DNA from: Haloglomus irregulare
Lineage (GTDB): Archaea; Halobacteriota; Halobacteria; Halobacteriales; Haloarculaceae
Assembly (NCBI RefSeq): GCF_007421925.1
Contig: NZ_QMDX01000010.1
Span: 62,001-126,000 of the forward strand
Direction: 5' to 3'
Length of the DNA stretch: 64,000 nucleotides
The notes under the pieces were generated by a model. The model was given only the letters and a program-made list of their open reading frames with translations, was not told the origin of the DNA and ran no database searches. The position numbers and the translations under genes are program-made. This document shows, piece by piece, positions 1 through 8,211 of the stretch. The first letter of the stretch is position 1; each line of letters opens with the position of its first letter.

Positions 1-62
1 GCGAACCAGCCCTCGCCGTCGCTCGGCACCGCGCCGACGTAGAGCGAGCGGGGCCCGGTCAT
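1..62 (-). CDS. N-terminus of an unidentified protein (runs off left edge)
   Basis: An ATG at 62 on the minus strand opens a frame that stays open to the window edge and reads MTGPRSLYVGAVPSDGEGWF. Codons end almost always in G or C, as in the neighbouring genes. Only about 20 residues are visible, so the family cannot be recognised. No function is proposed. Confidence 0.4.
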   Translation of the reverse strand, partial: MTGPRSLYVGAVPSDGEGWF

Positions 63-205
63 ACCTCCCGGTCGGTCGTCCCCCGACGAAAACCCTCCGT
101 CGGCGTCGGCCGCGCGTCGGACGGCGGCCGGCCGACCCCGCGCGGCGTGGGACGCCCGTCTGACGCGGGTTGATATGCCGTGCCATCCAACGCGGTGCTC
201 GCGCC

Positions 206-646
206 ATGCCGCCCCGTTCCGAGCCCCCGGAGCCGCTCGCGGCCGGCTACAGCGGCCGGCTCGGGCGCCGGCTGCTGCGGGTTCGCCGGCTTGGACGTCG
301 GCTGCGTGGGCGCTGTCGCCGGCTGTTCCGGCGGCGGGTCGGCTCCACGCGGACGTTTCCGCCCGACCCCACGGACATGCGGCTGGCCTATGGCTACCGG
401 CGGCTGCTGCTGGGGACCGTCGCCTGCCTGCTGCTGGCCCGGCTCGCGACCCGCGTGTTCGCGATGGAACTGTTCCGGGACCACATCACCTGGACGGCCA
501 CGACGGTGCTCGCGTCCAACGTGGGGGTTAGCCTGGCCGGGCTGTGTGGGTTCCTCGCCGCCCGGTGCTGCTGGCGCTGGTCGCGCCGGGCGGCCGTCCG
601 GTTCGGGGCGCTCATCGACGCCGTCGCCGAGTCCCGGCGGTTGTGA
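206..646 (+). CDS. Small Arg-rich membrane protein, unknown function
   Basis: The N-terminal part is Arg/Pro-rich. From residue 58 (ATG at 377) it looks like a real membrane protein, with hydrophobic stretches LLLGTVACLLLARLA and SNVGVSLAGLCGFLAARCC separated by a short loop. An upstream in-frame ATG at 170 exists, but 206 or 377 is more plausible. 377 would give about 89 residues with two membrane spans. Third-position GC is strong only in the second half, which favours 377. I do not recognise the family. The antisense frame is Pro/Arg-rich and looks like a shadow. Confidence 0.35.
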   Translation: MPPRSEPPEPLAAGYSGRLGRRLLRVRRLGRRLRGRCRRLFRRRVGSTRTFPPDPTDMRLAYGYRRLLLGTVACLLLARLATRVFAMELFRDHITWTATTVLASNVGVSLAGLCGFLAARCCWRWSRRAAVRFGALIDAVAESRRL

Positions 647-771
647 GACGACCGGGGTCGCCGGGGCGTTAGCCGGGGTTCGCGTTGTACTCGCCATCTA
701 CGGCCTGGAACCCGGCGATGATCCCGAGAAGTGAGCGATATCTCGGATACGATGGACTCCCGGCCGGGACC

Positions 772-1707
772 TCAGTTCCCGTCGAACCGCCAGTCGGCGG
801 CCAGGGCGTCGAGGGCCTCGTGGCTGCTGACGCCGTGGGGGGCCGTCAGCGGTGTCACCGACACGTCGCCCGCGAGGATGGCGTGCCGGTCGGACGCCTC
901 GGGGTAGTCCGCGGGGTCGTGGGCCGGGAGGTCCGGCGGGTTGTCCAGCCCGAGGTCCGCCTCGACGCCGGCGGAGGCCCAGAACGTGTTCCGGAACCGG
1001 AACCGGTCGCCGTCGCGCTCGATGCGGGTGTCGTAGTCGGTCAACGGTTGCGTGACGCGCATCTCGACGCCGGCTTCCGGGGCGATGGCGGGGGCGTTCA
1101 CGTTGAGGAAGCCGACGCGGTCGGTGGTGGTGTCCGGCCCGTCCACCTCGCCGTCGGTCGCCTCGGCGGCGCCGAAGCCGGCGAACCCCTCGAAGACGGC
1201 GGTCTCCAGCGCGCTGGTCACGAGATGCTCGGTCGCTGCCGCGGGCAGCGCGTAGTCCGCGGGGTCGTCCGGGTCCGGCAGGAACCCCGTCGGGTCGTAC
1301 GCGGAGACGGCGACTGCGGGTGTCCCGAGGAAGGCGGCCTCGACGGCCGCGGCGACGGTGCCGGAGTGGCCGAGGATGTAGGCGTCGAAGTTGGGGCCGA
1401 CGTTGCAGCCCGAGACCACCAGGTCCGGCCGGTCGTCCAGCCCCCGGAGCCCGAAGGCCGCGCAGTCCGCCGGCGTCCCGTCGACGGCGTACGTGTCCGG
1501 GCCGCGACGGGTCACCTCGACGGCGTCCGAACGCTGCCGCCCGACACCGCTGTGGTCCGTCGTCGGCGCGACGACGGTCACCCGCGCGCGGTCCGCGAGC
1601 GTCCCCCGGAGCGCCTCGAGGCCGGGGCTGTCGATGCCGTCGTCGTTCGTCAGGAGGAGGTGCGGCCGGTCGTCGGCTTCAGCGGAGTCGGATGCGGGCG
1701 CGTCCAC
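772..1707 (-). CDS. surE: 5'/3'-nucleotidase SurE
   Basis: SurE hydrolyses nucleoside monophosphates using a divalent metal bound at an N-terminal DD motif. The protein (311 aa) has the signature LLLTNDDGIDSPG near residues 17-29, with the metal-binding Asp pair. It also has SGCNVGPN near residue 98, including the conserved metal-ligand Asn, and the SGTVAAA segment typical of the family. It is slightly longer than the usual 250-270 aa because of an acidic N-terminal tail and haloarchaeal loop insertions. It is a single gene, followed by the tail-to-tail positioned small ORF at 206-646. Cytoplasmic. Confidence 0.93.
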   Translation of the reverse strand: MDAPASDSAEADDRPHLLLTNDDGIDSPGLEALRGTLADRARVTVVAPTTDHSGVGRQRSDAVEVTRRGPDTYAVDGTPADCAAFGLRGLDDRPDLVVSGCNVGPNFDAYILGHSGTVAAAVEAAFLGTPAVAVSAYDPTGFLPDPDDPADYALPAAATEHLVTSALETAVFEGFAGFGAAEATDGEVDGPDTTTDRVGFLNVNAPAIAPEAGVEMRVTQPLTDYDTRIERDGDRFRFRNTFWASAGVEADLGLDNPPDLPAHDPADYPEASDRHAILAGDVSVTPLTAPHGVSSHEALDALAADWRFDGN

Positions 1708-1785
1708 GACAGGACCGGGGAGCGGGGCGGTATTGAACCCGCCGGCTCAGTCGCCGGGTTGTGGCGCTCCGGGAGCCGCGGGCCG

Positions 1786-2418
1786 TCAGGCGCGGAGCCG
1801 TTCGATGACGTCGTCCAGCGCGCGATGGGCCGTCGCGCTGTCGCGGTCGGTGGTCAGTCGGCGGACCGTGGTCCCGGTCGCCAGCGAGTAGAGCGTCTCC
1901 GCGACGAACTCGGGGTCGGCGTCACGGAACCGGTCCCGGGCGATACCCGCGCGGACGGCAGCGGCGAACTCCTTCTGGACCCGCTCGTCGAGTGCCTCGA
2001 ACCGGCGGGCGAACCGCTCGTCGCGGGGCGCCCGCATCCGGAGTTCGAGCAGCGAGAGCCGGACGTCGTCCTCCGTTTCGGTCGGCTCCACCGGGACGAG
2101 CATCTCGAACGCGCTCCGCAGGCGCTCCTCCGCCCCGTCGGCGGGGTCGGCGCCCACCTCAGCCGCGAACTCCTCGACCAGCCAGTCGACGAAGTCGACC
2201 AGCAGGTCGTCCTTGGCATCGTAGTGGTAGTACAGCAGCGACTTCGACTTCGGGAACTCGTCGGCGATGGTCTGGATGGTCAGCTCGGCGTAGCCGTGCT
2301 TGCGAAGCGCCTCGTACGTCGCGTCCATGATCTCCGCTCTGGTCCCCTCCTCTGTCGGTCGGTCGGCCTCGCCGTCCTCGGCGGTCTGTCCGGTCATATC
2401 TGAGTCCTGCGTGGACAT
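1786..2418 (-). CDS. TetR/AcrR-family transcriptional regulator
   Basis: From the ATG at 2418 (MSTQDSDMTGQ) the product is 210 aa with an N-terminal TetR HTH. The segment TRAEIMDATYEALRKHGYAELTIQTIADEF is followed by SKSLLYYHYDAKDDLL, the recognition-helix region typical of haloarchaeal AcrR-like repressors. The C-terminal helical part is the ligand-binding and dimer domain. A longer frame opens at 2568, but its first 50 residues are not TetR-like and cross the intergenic region. The gene is divergent from the membrane winged-helix gene at 2604. The intergenic sequence contains TTGACCGAACAAACAG (about 2430), which could be an operator half-site region. The target genes are unknown, and no efflux pump lies adjacent. 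Confidence 0.9.
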   Translation of the reverse strand: MSTQDSDMTGQTAEDGEADRPTEEGTRAEIMDATYEALRKHGYAELTIQTIADEFPKSKSLLYYHYDAKDDLLVDFVDWLVEEFAAEVGADPADGAEERLRSAFEMLVPVEPTETEDDVRLSLLELRMRAPRDERFARRFEALDERVQKEFAAAVRAGIARDRFRDADPEFVAETLYSLATGTTVRRLTTDRDSATAHRALDDVIERLRA

Positions 2419-2603
2419 GGTGTTTCCACTTGACCGAACAAACAGTACGAGACGGAAAGGGGATTGTGGCGAAATCGTCCAAACGACCGGGGCGACGGCA
2501 CCGCCGGCCTCGGGGTTGTATGCGCATCCAGTCGCATCAGCGGTTCCATGCCCAGTTACACCCGGCAATTTAAGTCCGCTGAGCGTGCTCTTGTACCAAT
2601 CGC

Positions 2604-4127
2604 ATGTCCTCTAGCGACCGGACCGGGGCGTCCACAGCCCTGGTCGCGGCCGTCGCCGCGTGGCTCCTGCTCGGAGCCGTCGCCGGCGCGCCCGCGATGG
2701 CGGCCAGCGACGCGGCCACGCTGGAGGACGACGACGGCCTGCTGAACGAGACAAGCGACACGGTCGACGACACCACCGATACGACAAACGAGACCGTCGA
2801 CGACACCACCGACACCACGGAGGACACGACGGATACCGCCGAGGACACCGTCGACGACACCACCGACACCGCCGACACTACGGAGGACACGACGGACACC
2901 ACCGGGGATACCGTCGACGACACCACCGACACGGTGACCGACGAGGTGGCCGAAACCACCGAGGAGACCGGGTCGGCGGTCGAGGACACGACGGCGGACG
3001 GCAACCTGACGACGGCCGTCGCCGACACGACTGCCGAGCTCGGCGAGTTCACCACCGAGCGGACGACCTCGCTCATCGGCGCGACCGGGACGGTGACCAC
3101 GGACCTCGTCGGCACGGCCGGCGACACGACCGCGGCGCTGACGGGGGGCGGCGATCTCCTCGCGTCGACGGACACCGATACGGCGGAGAGCGACTCGGCG
3201 ACGGCCCTGTCCGGTGGCTCCGACGACGGCGCGGTCGCCGCCGAGTTCGCCGCCCGCGATGGCGCGACGGACGAGGGCGCGAGCGACGACGTCGGCACCG
3301 GTGGGAGCGCCGACACCGGTGGGGACGACACCCCTGATACTGCGACCGCGAGCGGGGTGGAGGGCCTACTGACGCTGCTCGGTCTCGAGGACCTCCCGGT
3401 CGACGGCGACACCGCGGCCGGCGGAGCGCTGGCCGCGCTGCTGCTGGGCGCCGCGGGCATCGCCGTCCGTCAGGGGTCCGCCCTCGGCGGGACCGGCACC
3501 GGCACGACGGCGCTCCGGGCCGCGGCCGCGCGAGCCGGCGAGGGGCCCCTCTCCCGGCTGGCCCGGATGCTGTCGGTCTTCCGCTACTCCCGGTACGACG
3601 ACTCCGACCCGCTGGAGCTGGACGCCCGCCGGGACGTCTACGAGGCCATCAGCGACCAGCCCGGCGACCCCATCACCGCGGTCAGCGACCGGGCGGAGAT
3701 CAACCTCTCGACCGCGCGCCACCACGTGAAGGTGCTCCGGCGGGAGGGGCTGGTCGCGACCGCCCGGGTCCGCAACTGCGAGCGGTTCTACCCCGCCGGG
3801 ACGGACGACCTCGAGCTGGCTGCCGCCATGGCCGACGAGGCCACCGCCGACATCCTCGACGCACTGGTCCGGCTGGAGCCGACCTCCGTCAGCGGGCTCG
3901 CCGACGAGGTCGACCGCTCGCCCTCGACCGTGACCCACCACCTCCAGAGGCTGGAGGAGGACGACATCGTCGTCCGCGAGCGGGCCGGCCGGGCCGTCGA
4001 GAACAAGCTCTCCGAGCCGGCCCGGGCAGCGCTGGACCCGGAGACCGAGCGCCGCCCGCACGCCGCCGAGCGGCGTCTGGACTCCGACCCCGGCACCGAC
4101 GCCGCCTCCGGCGCGGGGGCGGACTGA
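2604..4127 (+). CDS. Membrane-anchored double winged-helix protein with Asp/Thr-repeat exterior
   Basis: This 507-aa protein has a signal-like hydrophobic N-terminus (residues 11-33). A low-complexity stretch at about 49-134 is built from TVDDTTDTT and EDTTDT units. A Gly/Asp-rich linker follows, then a second hydrophobic span at about 271-288, and two winged-helix domains. The first (about 340-395) contains SDRAEINLSTARHHVKVLRREGL. The second (about 405-475) contains LADEVDRSPSTVTHHLQRLEEDDI. The repeats would lie outside the cell and the DNA-binding domains inside, giving a one-piece transmembrane regulator. The repeats are visible in the DNA as GACGACACCACCGACAC copies between 2765 and 2930. 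A TATA-like AATTTAAG at 2567 fits a short leader. The signal and target are unknown. Confidence 0.88.
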   Translation: MSSSDRTGASTALVAAVAAWLLLGAVAGAPAMAASDAATLEDDDGLLNETSDTVDDTTDTTNETVDDTTDTTEDTTDTAEDTVDDTTDTADTTEDTTDTTGDTVDDTTDTVTDEVAETTEETGSAVEDTTADGNLTTAVADTTAELGEFTTERTTSLIGATGTVTTDLVGTAGDTTAALTGGGDLLASTDTDTAESDSATALSGGSDDGAVAAEFAARDGATDEGASDDVGTGGSADTGGDDTPDTATASGVEGLLTLLGLEDLPVDGDTAAGGALAALLLGAAGIAVRQGSALGGTGTGTTALRAAAARAGEGPLSRLARMLSVFRYSRYDDSDPLELDARRDVYEAISDQPGDPITAVSDRAEINLSTARHHVKVLRREGLVATARVRNCERFYPAGTDDLELAAAMADEATADILDALVRLEPTSVSGLADEVDRSPSTVTHHLQRLEEDDIVVRERAGRAVENKLSEPARAALDPETERRPHAAERRLDSDPGTDAASGAGAD

Positions 4128-4143
4128 CCGGGCTCGCGTCCGG

Positions 4144-5235
4144 CTACTCCGACAGCCCGCTGGCGAAGATGGCGACCCACTCCCCGAGTTCGCGCCGGCG
4201 GGTGACCCGGACGGACTCGACCCACTTGACCCACTGGAAGCCGCGGCGCCCCGGTGCGACCAGCCGGAGCGGGAAGCCGTGGCCATGCGAGAGTCGCTCG
4301 TCGTCCACCGCGGTCGCCAGCAGCGCGCCGCGGGCCTCCTCGACGGGGAGCGACCACCGGTAGCCCGTGACCGAGCGGAACTGGACCCAGCGGGCGTCCC
4401 CCGTCGGTCCCGCGCGCTCGAGCAGGTCGGCCACGGGGACGCCGGCCCACTCGTGCTCGGAGTACCAGCCGCTGGTGCAGTCGATGACGGCCCGCCGCCG
4501 GCCGTCGGCCGACAGGTCGTCGTGGTCGAGCGTGAACGGGTCGGTCACCGCACCGCCGACCGAGAGCGACCACGTCCCCGGGTCGACGGGCTCGGGGTCG
4601 TCGGCGACCCACATCGTGACCGGGAAGCGGTTGCCGTCGTCACTGCCGCGCTCGCGGGAGCCGGTGAACCGGCGGCCCGCGCTGTCGGTCCCGAGCAGCC
4701 GGTTGACCGTCCGCTGGCTCCGCCACGCGACGGCCCCGGCCCCGACCAGCCCCGCGTACCGGAGCGCGTCCCGGCGGTCGGCCCCCTCGAGCGCGGCGGT
4801 CGGCGCGTGCAGCCGGTCGCGCAGGTGGAGCCACAGGACCGGGACGATGGCCACCCCCAGCAGGACGTGGAGCACGAGCAGCGCCAGTCCGCCGAGGTAG
4901 AGCGGGCCACCGAAGACGAACCAGAGGCCGGTCCCGAGCGTCCCGAGCACGAGACCCGCCAGCAGTACCGACAGTCCGACCGTCCCCGAGCGGGCCCGGA
5001 TGCCGGCCCGGATCCGCGCGCGGACCCGGTAGAGCTTCACTGCGACCAGAACGACCAGTGACAGCCCCGCAACCCCGTGGACGACGAACAGCCAGGCGTC
5101 GCCGAGGCCGCCGGCGAACCCCGTCGCCAGCCCGGTCGTCAGGAGGACGACCACCGAGACGAACAGCGACCAGTCGACCAGCTCCGAGGACGGGGCGAGC
5201 GTCGCGAGCCGGGCGAAGCGGTCACCGCTGGACAC
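4144..5235 (-). CDS. Molybdopterin-dependent oxidoreductase (sulfite-oxidase/YedY-like) with N-terminal membrane cytochrome-like domain
   Basis: The product is 363 aa. Residues about 20-140 form four membrane spans with His53, His123 and His137 placed as possible haem b ligands, like a cytochrome b561-type anchor. A linker follows, and residues about 205-355 are a sulfite-oxidase/YedY-type molybdopterin domain. The key motif is IDCTSGWYSEHEW, where Cys253 is the expected molybdenum ligand, followed by GVPVADLLERAG and the C-terminal PGRRGFQWVKWV. In YedY/YedZ systems these two parts are separate proteins, so here they appear fused. The natural substrate is unknown. A TATA-like GGCTAAGTC lies 24 bases upstream on the minus strand, consistent with a leaderless message. 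Confidence 0.88.
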   Translation of the reverse strand: MSSGDRFARLATLAPSSELVDWSLFVSVVVLLTTGLATGFAGGLGDAWLFVVHGVAGLSLVVLVAVKLYRVRARIRAGIRARSGTVGLSVLLAGLVLGTLGTGLWFVFGGPLYLGGLALLVLHVLLGVAIVPVLWLHLRDRLHAPTAALEGADRRDALRYAGLVGAGAVAWRSQRTVNRLLGTDSAGRRFTGSRERGSDDGNRFPVTMWVADDPEPVDPGTWSLSVGGAVTDPFTLDHDDLSADGRRRAVIDCTSGWYSEHEWAGVPVADLLERAGPTGDARWVQFRSVTGYRWSLPVEEARGALLATAVDDERLSHGHGFPLRLVAPGRRGFQWVKWVESVRVTRRRELGEWVAIFASGLSE

Positions 5236-5341
5236 ACCGGTGGTACGCGACGCAGCGACTTAGCCCCCCGGGCGCTCGTGCCCGGTCGGCGCCGAGCCGC
5301 CACCACGCGCCCCCGGTGCGAGGGGCGGGCGGCCGCTCGGG

Positions 5342-5660
5342 TACGTCGTCGGCCCGACCGTCCGGGACGTGATGACCGGCGTCGTGCGGACGACCGGCCC
5401 CGACGCGACCGCCCAGGAGGTGACGGCGACGCTTCCTGACGCGGCCATCGGGTCGCTGGTCGTCCGCGACGGCCCGGGGGCGCCGGTCGGCATCACGACG
5501 ACCGACCTGTCGAACTACCTGCCGCAGCCGGTGCGGAACCGACGCGCGTGGGCCGAGCGAGGGCGGCACCGCCCGCCGGCGGCACGACCACCGACGGGGA
5601 CGAGGACTGGGAGTTCGGGCGGGCCCGGACACCGACGCGCTGGACGGGGAGACGGTGATG
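5342..5660 (+). pseudogene. Degenerate CBS-domain gene remnant
   Basis: From about 5342 the frame reads VVGPTVRDVMTGVV and then IGSLVVRDGPGAPVGITTTDL. This matches the order of a CBS domain (DVMT, IGSLVV, PVGIxTxxDL). After YLPQPVRNRRAW the frame loses protein character, and a coding-like stretch (DGDEDWEFGRA) near 5590-5630 appears with no continuing domain. There is no convincing start codon and the partner CBS motif is missing. I read it as a decayed gene rather than a working one. The apparent 131-aa frame from the GTG at 5369 is the surviving open part. Confidence 0.35.
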
Positions 5661-5798
5661 CCGGTGGCGCCACTGCCGACTGGGACGCTGGAGCGACCGG
5701 CGGACAACCGGTCGTCGCCTCCGGGCCGGTTCGGTTTGCCGATCGGGCCGATGGAATTATGTAGTGTGCAGTTCGTTCCCAAACCGGGGGAAACGGGA

Positions 5799-6092
5799 AT
5801 GGGACTCAGACGCCTCTTCGGGCTGTGCGTAGCAGCGACAGGACTGGCGGTCGTCGTCTCGGCATCGCTACATCCACCCATGGCCGGGTGCCCGGGGTCG
5901 CCCGCCGATATGGAGGGGGTCACGCTCACGTCGATGATGGCGGTGGACTACTGCTTCGGCGACGGCCCCGTCTCCGACGCCAACGAGTGGTTTCTGCTGC
6001 TGAACGGGGTCGGTGTCAGCGCGTTCCTCGGCGGGCTATCGCTGGTTGCCTACCGGCGGCTGGTATCGTTCCACCGGTTCCTGTTCGGGTAG
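5799..6092 (+). CDS. Small two-span membrane protein, unknown
   Basis: From the ATG at 5799 the product is 97 aa. The first membrane span is at residues 4-24 (LFGLCVAATGLAVVVSA). A loop with three Cys residues follows (CPGSPADM, YCFGDG), and the second span is at about 68-87 (LLLNGVGVSAFLGGLSLVAY). A loose TATA-like GAATTATGTAG lies at 5754. Upstream in-frame starts exist (5751, 5655) but their translation is not membrane-like. I do not recognise the family. Confidence 0.6.
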   Translation: MGLRRLFGLCVAATGLAVVVSASLHPPMAGCPGSPADMEGVTLTSMMAVDYCFGDGPVSDANEWFLLLNGVGVSAFLGGLSLVAYRRLVSFHRFLFG

Positions 6093-6112
6093 CCGCGTTC
6101 CGGGTCGACCGG

Positions 6113-6346
6113 TCACTCCTCGAGCTGCGCGGCGTTCCGGTCGTCACAGCAGTTGCGGAGCCGGCGGGTGGAGAAGGGGTCGAACGTCCGCGGGGCCCTC
6201 GCCGTCGCGAACGGGTCCTCCGTCTCGGTGACGGTCCAGGGGTCGCGCTCGGTCGCCGTCCGCTGGCCGGCGCGGGGTTCGGTCGGGGTGGTGGTCGTCT
6301 GGTTCGAGTTCGTCGTGTCGCGGGTGCGTGTGCGTTGGGTGCTCAT
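6113..6346 (-). CDS. Hypothetical 77-aa polar protein
   Basis: The frame from the ATG at 6346 encodes a Thr/Arg-rich, disordered-looking protein (MSTQRTRTRDTTNSNQTTTT) with a C-terminal RLRNCCDDRN. It has no membrane span or known domain. It is supported only by a plausible start and a haloarchaeal codon pattern. It could be a chance ORF. Confidence 0.38.
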   Translation of the reverse strand: MSTQRTRTRDTTNSNQTTTTPTEPRAGQRTATERDPWTVTETEDPFATARAPRTFDPFSTRRLRNCCDDRNAAQLEE

Positions 6347-6587
6347 GTGTCGGGGGCGGTGAGGTGGTCGTCGTCGGTACGGTCGGCCAGGAGGAGGGGG
6401 CTTATCGGACCCGTACACGTACGATGGTGAGCATCTACCGGTGTCGACAAGCCGAACCATAATGAAAGTTCCTGTTACTGTCCGCGTGTGGCGGCGCCAC
6501 ACCCGCCCCACCGGTCGACGGTCGGGAGCGTTACTCCCAAATCGGGGGCGTATCGCCCGAACCGCCCAGGTATCCTCGCAAGCAGCG

Positions 6588-6602
6588 AAATATTTATTTA
6601 AG
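6588..6602 (+). promoter_or_regulatory. TATA box for the 6623 gene (leaderless)
   Basis: AATATTTATTTAAGG is an AT-rich island in GC-rich DNA, centred about 27 bases before the ATG at 6623. That is the spacing expected if transcription begins at the start codon. Confidence 0.7.
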
Positions 6603-6622
6603 GTGCGCGTCTATCATCGTCT

Positions 6623-6928
6623 ATGGCAAAGTTCACGATCGAGGGCGAGTCCATGGACGAGATCGGGAACGCGCTGAAGAACGAGGGCGTCATCGGCCCG
6701 AACGACCCCCGGTTCGAGGAGACGACCGACGTGTTCGCCGAGCTCATCGAAGCCGTCGAGGACGCGACCCAGCGGACCAACGGGCGCGGCAACCAGCAGT
6801 CGAAGATCGCCGAGTACGCCGGCCTCCACAACCGCTACTCCAGCGAGCAGGTCGGCGACATGCTGGACGTCCTCTCGTACTTCGGCCACGTCGAGAAGGT
6901 CGACCGGCGCTACCGCAGTCCGCAGTAG
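6623..6928 (+). CDS. Conserved haloarchaeal-type 101-aa protein, possible winged-helix fold
   Basis: The product is MAKFTIEGESMDEIGNAL... of 101 aa, with no membrane span. The C-terminal half (QQSKIAEYAGLHNRYSSEQVGDMLDVLSYFGHVEKVDRRY) has the helix-turn-helix-strand rhythm of a small winged-helix domain. It is preceded by a clear TATA box and probably translated from a leaderless message. The function is not recognised. A regulatory role is inference from the fold-like pattern only. Confidence 0.82.
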   Translation: MAKFTIEGESMDEIGNALKNEGVIGPNDPRFEETTDVFAELIEAVEDATQRTNGRGNQQSKIAEYAGLHNRYSSEQVGDMLDVLSYFGHVEKVDRRYRSPQ

Positions 6929-6948
6929 GACCGTCCCACGTCCGCTAT

Positions 6949-7989
6949 CTACGGGATCGGTAGTGGCGCGTACAGCACCACCGTCACGGCCAGGGCGATC
7001 CAGACCAGCTTCAGCGCCGTGTTCACGACGACCACCTTTGAGCCGAATTCGGCGCCCCAGATGCCGTACTGGAACGGGATGGAGCGCTTGAACGTGGAGA
7101 CGGCGAAGGAGACGATGCCGCCGATGAGCATCGTCGCGACCGCCGCCCGGGCGCCGAAGGTGCCGTCCCGGACGAGCGGCGCCAGCACCAGCGCCCCGTT
7201 GGTCGTGTCCAGCGCGAAGACGGCGATGACCGGCACCGCGGCGCCGGGGAGGCCGGTGGCCGTCGAGAGCGGTCCGGCCAGCGATGTCAGGTTCGCCGGG
7301 TCGTAGAACCGGGTGGCGAGCACCACGAGCGCGTAGACCAGCGCCAGCCGTGGCAGGACATCACGCACCTTCTCCGCCCCCGTCCGTGCGGCCCCCAGCA
7401 GCCGGGCGCGGGTCGATTCCGGCGGCTCCGTCGTGGCCACCGGGTCGCCCCCGTCCGGCTCGACTGTCTCGCCGGCGTCCGTCGGATCGGCCCCTGCCGT
7501 TGCGGGCGGCCCCGTCGGTGCGTCCAACAACAGTGCCCCCGCGGCGACGCCGGTCAGGGTGATAACCAGCGCCACCAGCGCCCGCGCCGCGACGTACGCC
7601 AGGCCGACCCGGAGGCCGAGGATGGGGACCAGCACTGGCGCGTAGAACGTCGGGACGTGTTGGACGAACCCGAAGAACGTGTTGATCGTGACGGCGACGA
7701 GCGTCGCGCGGTCGTCCATGCGGCCCTCGTCGCGGTACTCCGCGAGCATCCCGTAGCCGGCGGTCGTGGAGGCGGCGGTGGTGACGATGGCGGTACCGGC
7801 CTCGTCCGGGAGGTTCGCGGGCCCGGTGAGCCGACGGGAGAGGCCCGTCACCTTCTCGAGCAGGCCGAACGAGACCAGCAGGTCGGCCAGCGCCACCCCC
7901 AGGCCGATGAACAGGCCGATCTTCGCGACCCGGGGCAGGACCGTGGCCAGCACGTCCACGAGGAGTCCCGCCGAGAGCGACGGTGCCAT
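6949..7989 (-). CDS. Nucleoside-recognition (gate-domain) membrane protein
   Basis: From the ATG at 7989 (MAPSLSAGLLVDVLATVLP) the product is 346 aa with about eight membrane spans. It has two related halves of the nucleoside-recognition/SpmA-like gate type (GLFIGLGVALADLLV ... ATMLIGGIVSFAVSTFKRSIPF) and a polar Pro/Asp-rich linker at about 175-215. A longer open frame reaches 8940, but that extension is Arg/Gly-rich antisense of the transporter at 8212. The substrate is unknown. The family name reflects homology to nucleoside transporters and sporulation proteins, not proven nucleoside transport. Confidence 0.85.
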   Translation of the reverse strand: MAPSLSAGLLVDVLATVLPRVAKIGLFIGLGVALADLLVSFGLLEKVTGLSRRLTGPANLPDEAGTAIVTTAASTTAGYGMLAEYRDEGRMDDRATLVAVTINTFFGFVQHVPTFYAPVLVPILGLRVGLAYVAARALVALVITLTGVAAGALLLDAPTGPPATAGADPTDAGETVEPDGGDPVATTEPPESTRARLLGAARTGAEKVRDVLPRLALVYALVVLATRFYDPANLTSLAGPLSTATGLPGAAVPVIAVFALDTTNGALVLAPLVRDGTFGARAAVATMLIGGIVSFAVSTFKRSIPFQYGIWGAEFGSKVVVVNTALKLVWIALAVTVVLYAPLPIP

Positions 7990-8211
7990 CGACCGGATGA
8001 AGGGCCCGGAGCGACAAGTCGCTGACCCATCGCGGGCGCCGCGTCCCGCGACCCCCGATGACCGGCAGCGTGCGGGAGGCGAGCGCCCGCCAGGGGATCC
8101 GGGGCGTCCCCTCGAGCGTGTGGCCGGTCCCGGCGACCGCGGGACCGCCGCGGTGGCTGATAGGCGCCAGGAACCGCAGGGGCTACCTGTCACCCGCGCG
8201 GACCCGATAGC

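Noticed and set aside
59-697. 212-codon Pro/Arg-rich minus-strand frame
   Set aside because: The composition is typical of a GC-rich shadow. It overlaps a frame with membrane-span character on the plus strand.
2765-2940. CRISPR-like array
   Set aside because: The repeats are short, irregular and in frame, encoding DDTTDTT. There are no unique spacers and no cas genes.
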